DNA from: Hymenopus coronatus
Lineage: Eukaryota > Arthropoda > Insecta > Mantodea > Hymenopodidae
Direction: 5' to 3'
Length of the DNA: 64,000 nucleotides
Assembly (NCBI GenBank): GCA_030762935.1
Contig: CM060890.1
Location: forward strand, 68,636,765 to 68,700,764
Positions within the stretch are counted from its first letter, which is position 1, and each line of letters begins with the position of its first letter. The translations under genes and the position numbers were made by a program. Shown here piece by piece: positions 33,739 through 43,185 of the stretch. The notes below the pieces were generated by a model. That model did no database searches. It saw nothing but the letters and a program-made list of their open reading frames with translations, and was not told the DNA's origin.

Positions 33739-35838
33739 CGAGGTTTTTTGTAATAATAATAAAAATAACAATAACAACAATAAATAAGCAGTAATACCTC
33801 ACAAAAGCTCGACTTTCCCTCAACTACTCTCTTGGATTTTTCTTAGAATAGAGGTTTCATGTTTCTCAGCATAGAATGGCTTTTCCTTATTTCCCGTTTG
33901 TGCCATCTCCGAGCCAAATCATTAAGGGGAGATAGGAGAGTGAAATATGCTAAAGCGTATCCTTTTACTAAAATATCAATTTTCTTAAACTGTTACAGAT
34001 AAACTCAGCGAATTTCATGTGCATGTACACTGGTGTCTGCTACATATACAATAAAGATTTTGTATATATATTTTAAGTAACTTTCATGAATCAGTTATTT
34101 TATCCTGAGGTTACATATTATTTTCTAGAAATTTATTTTCCTTTTCTGCAAAAACTATCAATGATACAACTCTGAAATTCAGTATAGAAACTCCTTGTAA
34201 CAGGTTCTTTAAAGTGATTTAAAATCATCTATGTATCTTGAATAATATGGACATAAGATAATATCATGTACGTATTTTTTCTTCGAGAGCATTTTGTTAA
34301 AGAATTATACATTTTTTCTGAAAGCTGTAATTAAATTATTATACTCATTCTAGGTCACATTAAAGAACTTCTTACTAAGATTCTCTGTGCTAAATTTAAA
34401 AGCAGTATTGTGGATTATTTTTGCAAAAAAGGAACATAAAGTTCTAGTAAAATTAAAACATAACTTCAGGATGAAAACAGCTTATTTATGAAATTGACTT
34501 GTTTATCCAATCAGAATTTGTATTGCGTATGTAGCGGACGCAGATGTACATGTAAATGAAATTTGTTGAGCTTATCTGTAATAGTTCAAGAGAAATTGGT
34601 ATGTGTTAAAAGCATACAATTTTGCGTATTTCAGTCACCTATCTCCTATTAACTCTAATTGTATTCCCACCAATTCAGTTCACCTGCCCTCCTTATATAA
34701 ACGTTTCAATCGTTAATGAAATAAATGTCATTAAATTCATGGTGATTCTTCTTTAAGATTATATTTTTGGTTTAAGCAATACGTTTTCATTTTTTACACC
34801 AAAAATGCCTTCATGAACTTCCTTGGAATAACAAGAGGGTGTGTGCGGACTACGTAAGCATTTTAGCTTAGTGGACAACTTCACCTCGATATTAAAGAGG
34901 TACGCCTCAAAACCGAACTAATTCTGTGCCAGAGAAAAGTCGCCACTTTCAGCTACTTATCAAGCATGGATCAGAAGCTCTTATAAACCTCAGCAATCTA
35001 ATTTCCTAATCAGAGATAATCTCCAGAAGCTACATAAACAAAAGAACAATGTTTGTGGTCAATTACGAAATTAATGTACCTTAGCATGTATACTGCCACA
35101 TACCCAAGGAATAGTTTAATATTGCCTTTAATTAATCTAGATCAGATAGCTGCACTCAATGTGACGCATCAAGCAGAAGATACATAAATGCAAATACAAA
35201 TGACAAAGTAAAGATCATGAATGAAAAACAATTTTCAACTTTTCAAAATTCAGCCTTTCTACGACTCTAAAAACATCATAAGCAAACGACATGAATGGAT
35301 CTGGCAACCGTCATAATTTTTACTTCACGCAATATTTACCTATTGCGTGTCTACAATAGAATATTGCTGTTATTCTCAACAATTACAGCTGTACATTTTA
35401 TCTAATAATCGTGACTTATAGTTAAATATCATGAAGGACTTGCAATGGAAGTCCAATAGCAAGTTGCGTCGTCTCAGAAAGTAATAATAAACAGGAATTA
35501 ATTTTGAAATCTCACGGCTTGCCTGGCTAAAACAACCATTTTGTTATTGTTAATTTTTATTCCATTCCTTTGCACTGTTTCGGCATGTTCAAATAATTAT
35601 TTCCACTTCGCGCACATTCTTTCCTGCCCAATGATCAGGATGTTTTTATTGCATCAAAGAATTAAACGAATGGTGTGTGTTGAAAATACGAGTAACGGAA
35701 TGAAATATCTTCTTCCTATCCAAGTCCATTTAATACAATGCATCACTAAGACTTTCATATTAATGTGGCAATACACGGAGGTAAGCGATTCTTATGTAGG
35801 GCCATGGAGATAAGTTTATTGATCTACCTTGTAGTTGA
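33739..35838. other. Unassigned DNA, 2.1 kb
   Basis: Largest stretch without a recognised repeat in this half of the window. A 90-codon open frame at 35541-35813 is hydrophobic at its start but has no known motif. A short AATAATAA-type simple repeat lies near 33752-33785. Confidence 0.4.
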
Positions 35839-36077
35839 ACCGCGCCGTAGGTGAGTCGTTAGACCATTCGCCTCTCACCCAGGCGGTCCGAGGTCGCTCC
35901 CAGGTGACCACATGTGGGATTTGTGATGGGCAAAGCAGCGCAGGGACGGAGTTTTTCGGTTTCTCCGGTTTCCTCCGCCATCGCATTCTACCGGTGCTCC
36001 ATCTTCATTCTATATAACAGTGTCTTGCCTGCGATGCAATATAGTAAAAGCGGGTGTAAAACACTAAATAAATAACT
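35839..36077 (+). mobile_element. SINE-A copy with complete head and tail
   Basis: Head CGCGCCGTAGGTGAGTCGTT, B-box region GGTCCGAGGTCGCTCCCAGG, then TGTGGGATTTGTGATGGGC, AGCGCAGGGACGG, TTTCCTCCGCCATCGCATTC, CGGTGCTCCATCTTCATTC, TGCCTGCGATGC, GCGGGTGTAAAACACTA and an (AAAT)n tail. It defines the family best. The B box has lost the usual TTCGA core. Confidence 0.8.
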
Positions 36078-36183
36078 TGTCGATCAGCAATTCCTCAAAG
36101 CTCTTGCCTTTGAATGTATAATGAACCTAAAAAAATCCAAAATACATGATTTGAAAGAAATTAGTTTCATCTCGGACACCGGT

Positions 36184-36194
36184 TAGTAGTAGTA

Positions 36195-36233
<39 letters not shown>
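36184..36233. repeat. (AGT)n(AAT)n microsatellite
   Basis: Four AGT units followed by about twelve AAT units. Confidence 0.95.
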
Positions 36234-36238
<5 letters not shown>

Positions 36239-36367
36239 CTAGTGGTGTTGTGAAAGGATATGTTGACAATTCAGGGAACAGCGATAGCGGCGACCAGTAA
36301 TATCGGAGCAGAACTTTAGCTATTGTATTTTTGCGGTGAATTTGCAAGTGGTTACGTGGGCTTAGAT

Positions 36368-36492
36368 GGTGGAGCCCTCTAGTGGAGGTGACTGCTGTTT
36401 AGAAATTCACCCCTCGTCGGCGGAATGGCGTTGGGATTGACCCGTAGACTCAGAGCCGTTTGGTCAGACCTGAGGCACAGGCTCCTAATGCT
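36368..36492. repeat. 125-bp module, copy 1
   Basis: Starts GGTGGAGCCCTCTAGTGGAG and ends GGCTCCTAATGCT. Copy 2 at 36626-36749 is of equal length within one base and about 80 percent identical by eye, in the same orientation. The module is much richer in G+C than its surroundings. It abuts an R841 fragment directly on its right. I do not recognise it. Confidence 0.7.
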
Positions 36493-37110
36493 AAAGATAG
36501 TTTGTAGTTGAGAGATCTTCTTGAAAGCCTCCGAGACGCATCGTTGAAAGATGTTGCATTTAAATATCAAGTTCTATTTCATCCAACCGGTCTCTTTCAG
36601 GGTTGTAAGTGTTGGCGTGTTTGGGGGTGGAACGCTCTCGTGGAGGTGCCTGCGCTTTGGAAACTCAACTCTCGGCGGCAGGATGGTGTTGTTGGTTATC
36701 GGTAGACTCAGGGGCGTTTGCCAGACCTGAGGCATTGACTCCTAGTGCTCCCCGTGGCGAAATGAAGAACTACTTGGAAACTGTTAGGGATCCTTCACGG
36801 TGGCTCCCTTCCCATCTGGCCCCGGCTGTCGCTGTAATTCTTTTCATTTCATCTTATCCTCCTAGGGTCTTACGTATAAAGAGCAAATCAATGTTTGAGG
36901 CGAGGAATCTCCTTCGGCACACTACACAGAGAAAGTTTATTTTAACCGACTTTTGGTTTTTTATTTTTTTATGTTTTTTCTTTTTATACAGGGTAAGCTA
37001 AAACACATATTTTCAGCGAAATCTTTGAATGAAATTTTTGGGTGCAATGCAATATCTTCTCTGCGTATGTGATATGTACGAAGTAGAGAAGATAAAAAAA
37101 GAAGGACGCG
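36493..37110 (+). mobile_element. R841 repeat, 3' part split by a module-containing insertion
   Basis: Part one (36493-36582): GATAGTTTGTAGTTGAGAG, AAAGCCTCCGAGACGCATCG, AAATATCAAGTTCTATTT. Part two (about 36930-37110): TTTTAACCGACTTTTGG, a T-rich stretch in place of the CA tract, TTTTCAGCGAAATCTTTGAA, and the 3' end GTACGAAGTAGAGAAGATAAAAA. The intervening 350 bp include copy 2 of the 125-bp module. The 5' half of R841 is missing, replaced by module copy 1. Confidence 0.7.
36626..36749. repeat. 125-bp module, copy 2
   Basis: Starts GGTGGAACGCTCTCGTGGAG and ends GACTCCTAGTGCT; see copy 1. It is followed by unmatched CCCCGTGGCGAAATGAAG sequence before R841 resumes. Confidence 0.7.
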
Positions 37111-37250
37111 AGTAAACTTTTGAAAACATCAATAAATAAAGTGGCAGCTCTGTTAGGAAGCGTAGGCAGTCTTCTGGATTGAACAGACGCTGAGCTCAAA
37201 AGATTTAGAACATGTGCAATTTCCTTTCTCCCTTCCCTTATTTTCTTCAG

Positions 37251-37324
37251 TTCCTCTCAGACTTCTCAAGAGCTCTTGACGCTGTAACACGGTAGAGAAC
37301 TTGATGAAAGGACTAACCTGGCAG
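37251..37324 (+). other. Exon-like segment with strong splice signals but no open frame
   Basis: A pyrimidine-rich tract with CTTTCTCCCTTCCCTTATTT and then TTCTTCAG (ending at 37250) is a very good 3' splice-site sequence, and CAG/GTGAGT at 37322-37330 is a consensus 5' splice site. The 74 bases between have a stop in each of the three frames, so if spliced it would be untranslated or part of a long non-coding RNA. It could equally be a chance pairing. Confidence 0.25.
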
Positions 37325-37467
37325 GTGAGTGACGTGGATAACGGCGATACTGAGCGACCAGTTTGGAAAAAGTTGTTTCGCTGGATTCTTTTCCATTCAA
37401 ATGTCTCGATAGATGCCGCTTCAGCAAGTTGAAGAATTAACACCAACAGCTAATTTAAGCCCCCCCA

Positions 37468-37710
37468 CCCGGGTAGTGTGGTGGTAGCGTGTCTGCCTCA
37501 TATTCAACAGGTCGTGAGTTCGAATCTCGCTTAGGGTGAGAAAGCCGGATAAGGTATTTTTCAGGGTTTTTTCTTATCCTGAGAAGACTAATGTCGAGTA
37601 ACTTTGGGCTCCATGGTCCCCGAGATCATTTGAGCATCATTTCAGCAATTTCGTTCATCGTCCGATATGACCAATCAGGTTAAAGGACGTTAACCTATAT
37701 AATAGTTATT
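37468..37710 (+). mobile_element. SINE-C copy (tRNA-derived)
   Basis: The tRNA-like head has an A-box-like TAGTGTGGTGGTAGCGTG and a B box GAGTTCGAATCTC (37510-37522). Its anticodon region, CTCATATTCAACAGGTCG, recalls tRNA-Met, but the anticodon stem does not pair. The body is AGCCGGATAAGG, CTTATCCTGAGAAGACTAAT, CCCCGAGATCATTTGAGC and a low-complexity end. The second copy is at 29075-29243 on the other strand. Confidence 0.75.
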
Positions 37711-38459
37711 TCTGTCAGATTGTATAGTGTTTATGCTTATCAACTGAATGTTCACGTGCTCTTTTAAGAACTATTTCATCTCTGATAGACAAATACGCTT
37801 AGAGGTGTCTACATGACATCCCTTTTGTTCCTCATAATGGTTAACGCACTTTTCAATTTTAATACAATACTCACGTTAAATTGCCATTTTTCAGATGCTA
37901 AATGATATTTTGGGCCGTTGAGCTATATATAAACCTTGCACAAATAACTCCAGATTCTTAAATATTTCAGCGTGGAAAATTACCTTCTGAGAAAGAGAGT
38001 TTGAATTCACGTAAACGGTGGTCTGCGCAGTAGGATTCGAAAACCCAGTCTAAAATTATTTTCCTTACTTGCTTCTTTTTCAAAGTTTTCATTGTTCATT
38101 TGGCAGAAATACCTTGAAAAATTACATCTAAGCAAATTAATTGAATGAAAAATACACGAGTACAAATTGTACGATATTTATTCGCTACATCTCACGTTCA
38201 CTTAGAGATGAGTGAACTTAACATTCATTCAACAGGATTTATTAAGATTACCAGGATGTGATCATGAAGAAGAAGTAGTTTGAAAGATTAGATATTGAAG
38301 CAGTAAACTACTGCTGTTGTAACTTTCAGTCTTAGAAATGTTAGTATTTGTCTCAAAATGATTGTAATTTCTTTATAATATGAGTAGTCCCTGCGGTCAT
38401 AATCGCAGAACAATGGTGGCTTGTTAAGTCATAACTAAAAGTTGACATCCATGGTTACA
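37711..38459. other. Unassigned A+T-rich DNA
   Basis: Nothing recognised. Confidence 0.4.
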
Positions 38460-38760
38460 CTGCGATAGGGTGCCGCGGCAAGTTTTTTCGAGATCGAGTT
38501 GCGATTGTTTCACCTCTACGTTGGAAGATTATTTGACATCGAAGCCGCGCACCGTTGCGCCCGAGAATTTGTGCCAGCGGCGGTGGTTTTGCACGTGCGA
38601 CTGTTTCTAGAAGTTTCCAGTGACGTGACCAACAGGTATTAAAATTGCAACGAAGTCCTGCTCATGGTCCAGTTTTCACTTCGAATACATCGCGCGCAAC
38701 ATTTGAATGAGTTCGAGGGAGGGGAACTGTATCGTCGCCGCAGTAAACGTGGAAAATAAA
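38460..38760. promoter_or_regulatory. CpG-rich block with heat-shock-element-like and CRE-like motifs
   Basis: This 300-bp patch stands out for its high CpG density. At 38604-38617 TTTCTAGAAGTTTC gives three alternating TTC/GAA units with two-base spacing, the pattern bound by heat-shock factor. TGACGTGA follows at 38621. CAGGTATT at 38634 could be a weak splice donor. No TATA box, transcription start or coding sequence could be placed. It may be a promoter of an unannotated gene, the control region of a retroelement, or chance. Confidence 0.25.
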
Positions 38761-39475
38761 CTACACGGCAGAATTGTTACGAAAGACAGTTGAACAGATT
38801 TGGGTTTTAATCAGTGGAAGAGGTGTTGTTGGAAAAAAGAGGGGTTTGGTTACAATATCAACTATTGATCTAAATCCAGGGGACCTCCGGCTATCCATTA
38901 TCCTTAATACAAAAGTTTCAGTACTTTCTGCTCTATAATAATCAAGCATCAAGAAATTATGAATAAAAGGGCATGTCCACTTGCGCGCATCACAATTCAT
39001 AATGAGTGACTATACCATGAGAATAAGACACTGACCCAGTACTATGACTACTTAGAGAAATTACCGAGAAGTGCCGAAATGCCGCTTATATACATTGTAA
39101 AGTATATAACAAGTTCACGATTATTGTATTATTTAAATGTTAATAATGTTTCATTGTGTAAGCACTTAACACGACATTTGGTACATTTGTATTTAGGCAT
39201 ATTCACAAAGTTACATATTGTTGTAATTTCTAAGTATAGAATAAAGGACTATAAACATTGCAGAGTTTATTTGGAAAAGCATATGCCTTGAGGAAAAACA
39301 AAGAAAGAAAGAAAAAAAAAACTCTTAGAACCATTAATATTAGTTGGTAGGAATTTTGTCGTCGATTTTAGTTTTCCTTCTCTTCTTTCGTTCATATTTT
39401 TGAAATAAATTTACCCGTGTTAAAATTCTTAAGTACACATATACTATATAAAGTCCTAAAGTGCAATAAAAATCC
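38761..39475. other. Unassigned DNA
   Basis: No feature recognised; open frames of 70-79 codons carry no motif. Confidence 0.4.
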
Positions 39476-39764
39476 GTTTTGTGTACTTTGTGGGGGTGGG
39501 GGATTTCATTGAAAATCTTCGTGTCGCTTCCTTGGAAGATACCAAACTTACATATCAAGTTTGGTATTAAACGGTCTTTTCATTTTTGAGCTATGCTGTC
39601 CACAGACACACACACGCACACACACCCGGACCTTTTTCCAAAAATTCCTTTTTTGAATTCAGGGGGATCCAAAACATATATTTCCGGTGAATCTCAGTAT
39701 CGAATTTTTGGGGTGCATTACAATACTTTTTCTATGTGCATAGTACGTGTAGAGAAAGTAAAAA
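39476..39764 (+). mobile_element. R841 repeat, 3' fragment
   Basis: A clean 3' third: GTGGGGGTGGGGGATTTC, TTCGTGTCGCTTCCTTGG, the hairpin (ATATCAAGTTTGGTATTA), CA tract at 39605-39627, TATTTCCGGTGAATCTC and the end GTGTAGAGAAAGTAAAAA. Upstream sequence does not match the family. Confidence 0.9.
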
Positions 39765-40194
39765 TTATTTTTTTATAACTTACAAGTTCTAGTTATTAGC
39801 TGGGAGAACCGATGACGTCGCAATGTTTTGTAAGCTGATAGAAGTAATCGGGACGCCTCGTTCCCAACACTGCAGAGACATTCATTGAGCCATAAATTGT
39901 TCTATTAAATGAACGGTTCTCTGACAGTTCATTCGCTGACTTGATATGTCCTGCCCAAAGATGCTACCATCTGATGCGACAATTTACAGTGTAAATAATT
40001 GCCTACAAACTTGAGCGGAGTGAAGAACCGAGACGTCTAGACTGCCTCGGTAATTTAAGGATAATACGATTTAACTTAATCCTTGAAGGGCATAAAAGGT
40101 AAATATAAAACAAGAAGAGGCGATGGCGGAAGAGGAATAGGAGAATAATGAAAATGGAAACGTAAATCGGAGTTACTTTTTCCAGCATGTGTAT

Positions 40195-40325
40195 GCAAAG
40201 TAAATTGTAGATGGAGAAGGTACTGTATTGTACATAAAACTTTGGTACCTCGATTTCACCGGAAATACAGTTTTGAGTACCTCTAAATCTAAAAAGAGCA
40301 CTTTTGGAAAAGAAATTATCCAAAG
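40195..40325 (-). mobile_element. R841 repeat, 3'-end fragment
   Basis: Reverse-oriented: GATGGAGAAGGTACTGTATT, ACCTCGATTTCACCGGAAAT, then the CTCTAAATCTAAAAAGAGC region, stopping before the CA tract. Confidence 0.7.
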
Positions 40326-40589
40326 TTTCATCGGGTTTGAATGTTTTCATTAATATCTTGTCGATTCTTGGGTTTTAATCCCCTTTTCTTTTGTATTCTT
40401 TGAAGTTACATGTTTATTTTTGAAGGTATTAATACATCTTATTCATGATTTGATAACATATGACGCTGGAAGCCAAAAGTTAAATAAAGTCTACTGTTCC
40501 TTCTAGCCTAGCCATAAGGTGAGCATCTGTGACATTTGAAAAATTCACAATATGTAAAATATATTATTCAAATTTATATTGGCTATTAT

Positions 40590-40765
40590 CCACAATACTA
40601 GTGATACTTTCGTCTATTTCTTACGGGCTACAAGCTATGTAAACTTCATCAAACTTCATGCAGAATAAAGATATTTTCAGAGGCTACTCCCAAAAAATTC
40701 AGGATATACATTTTGTTTGACATGCAAATATATTATATTTTGATCAAAGCCGTTAGAAGCATACG
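40590..40765 (+). mobile_element. R841 repeat, internal fragment
   Basis: Covers only the segment TTTCTTACGGGCTACAAGC to TTGATCAAAGCCGTTAGAAG, including TCAGAGGCTACTCCCAAAAA and GGATATACATTTTGTTTGAC. Neighbouring fragment 40195-40325 is in the opposite orientation, so they are not halves of one simple copy. Confidence 0.75.
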
Positions 40766-41839
40766 TATAAATAGTTCTAAACTGCATGTTTATTTAAATA
40801 ATATTGGGACTGTATTCATTAATTTTTCTAATAAAAATGATCCACGTGACGTACTTTTAAAAATATCCCCATATAAATTCCAGTTTTACGGGTAATTAGT
40901 TTAGAAATAGATCTTTAATATCATATGTCTTAGGTTAACCCTAATTGATGTAGAAAAACTATTACTTTGCGTAACATACAAAACTATCGATTTTTCAATA
41001 TTTGATAATATATTTTTAAAAAAAAAATTACGTGCTTTTGAGAGACACATAACATATCTAAACATATTACTGGCATTTAAATAGTGTGGAGCATTTTATA
41101 TATGGAAAAATGTTGGAAAAATGTTTGTAAGAAAATAATATTTTTAAGTTGGGAGTGCCTATTATTAAGGCATGCGGCTAACCATCTATAGCGTTAGTTA
41201 ATTAGTAAAGTATGCAAAGTGGTAATAACAAACTATTTTTAAAGCTTAGATTTCGTATGTTTTTAGTTTTTACAACTTGGGTCAAATTTCGCAGATATAT
41301 GTAAGTTTGTTTTATAAGAGAATAGTTTTAACTTACAAAATAGGGGAATAGAAGCTGCCAAAAGTATTCCTTAGAGTAATGGATATTGTATCAAGAATAA
41401 CTATGCTCTAGTGACATAATTCTACTTGTAGGAAATTCATATATGCATTACCTAAGCTAGAAATTCTTTTCAAGGTACTGAGAAAGAGGTATTAAAGATT
41501 CCGAGATATATGGACTATAAAATTACGAGTCTCCAAGAAGCTTTCATTCGGGTAACTTATTCCAAATTATGGAATCAGTACAATTCCATCCGAATAACCT
41601 ATAAATCAAATTATTTTAAAGTGCAAGTACAGATTGCTCAAACTAGAGGTTTTGTAGCCTTGAATTAAATAAACATCTTGTGTGTTGCATCAATACTTAT
41701 TCTACTCGCTCTTCCAAAAGGTATGTTTATAAAAGCTTAGACAATCCTATTTTAATACAAATAAAACTTCATTTATTCAAAATTTCATGATGTGTATAAG
41801 ATTATCAAATATTTCTAAAGTCAGTAATTACTTTTGCTT

Positions 41840-42419
41840 TTATTTTCCATGCAAGACAAAGTGGAGTAGGTAGAGAAGGTATTGTAAGATATTGTATCCC
41901 ACCCGAAAGTTCGAAATACGAAATTTAGTTAAAATATGGAATGTTTAAGATGATATTATAACGCTATTGAAGCGTAAGGGAAAAAAATCTTTGAAGTCCT
42001 ATTCATTCTGGATTTTCATAAGGGTAAAGTATAAGAAATAGAAAAAATCTAAATGTAAAATCTCGTTAAAAAAGCACAATTTCTGTCAAATGCAACTTGT
42101 TGTGGATTTAACCGTTTCAGAGATATCTTTGAATTTTAAAATATTTAAATGTTTCTCAAATAAAAATCGACATACGTTTCGTTCTTTGCCATGCAAAAGA
42201 AGATATTTTTAATTGTATTATATAGCATCTTTTAAAAGATATGACTCGCTTTAGCCTTTGTATTTTCTGATTTACCCTTTACTTACAAGGAAATAAATAA
42301 TAAGACAATTTCTGCTGTTTATCTCGATCAGCATGGTGTAGATAAATGAATAATCTTTTGTAAGAATAGATTGCAAAGCAGATACAGAAGGTCATGCGAA
42401 GGGAGCACTGCAGATTTTT
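41840..42419 (-). mobile_element. R841 repeat with internal deletion
   Basis: Has both ends in reverse: GTAGAGAAGGTATTG at 41870 with CCCACCCGAAAGTTCGAAAT, and GATACAGAAGGTCATGCGAA with GCAGATTTTT at 42419. The hairpin and CA region are deleted, giving about 580 bp. The TTACTTACAAGGAAATAA block near 42281 is well kept. Confidence 0.8.
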
Positions 42420-42956
42420 CCCCAAATTTAATTTGTTTTAATTCCTATGTTTAATGCAGGAAACAAAACTGAAAATAAAACACACACATATATTGGTTGA
42501 AAATTATGAGGTATTAATATTATCCAGAATATTTCGCATTTGGAACATAAAGTTTTATAAAAAATTTTATTGTAGAAAACAACTCACATAAATTCACATT
42601 TATTGGAAAATTAAATTAAATTATCTCACCATCAGATGCAGTAGCATTGAGAAGGTAAATTAGAGAGAGGGAGAGAAAGAATAAGAGATAGAAAGAACAA
42701 AGCACAATACTTTATAGCTGCAGCTGGGTGTCTTGAAGGAACTGAATTAGAGCATGATAAACGGTTTCCGAGGAGTATATAATAAGGAGCTGACACCAAT
42801 AGGAAAGGCTACCAATAAGAAATGAAGGGCATTGAAGAAATTAATACGATGAAGTGCGTACTAACTAAATAAGAGATAGTTATGATCAGTATGGTCTGGG
42901 TATCATAGGGATGTTTTGGGACTATAAACCAAAATGGACATGCGTGTCACGCCTCT

Positions 42957-42983
42957 GCGTGCGTGCGTGCGTGCGTGTGTGTC
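42957..42983. repeat. (GCGT)n(GT)n microsatellite
   Basis: Five to six GCGT units followed by GTGTGTGT. Confidence 0.9.
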
Positions 42984-43185
42984 TGGTAGGCTCGTGGTGA
43001 GCCTGGGTGTTGTTGCTGTGTACCTACCCTGGTAAGGGTTTAACCACAGGAATGAGGTGATGGTTAAGGTTTTGTTTGAGGTTTCGAGTGTTGGTGTTAA
43101 GGAGGTAGCGCTGGTAGGTCCTCGAGCGGTTGCATTTTCAGGAGCAGCATCCTTTCCTCTGCTCCGCTGGTGTTTATTTATTTAT

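Noticed and set aside
37468..37539. Possible tRNA-Met gene
   Set aside because: The anticodon stem does not form and the same unit with the same downstream body recurs at 29075-29243, so it is a SINE head.
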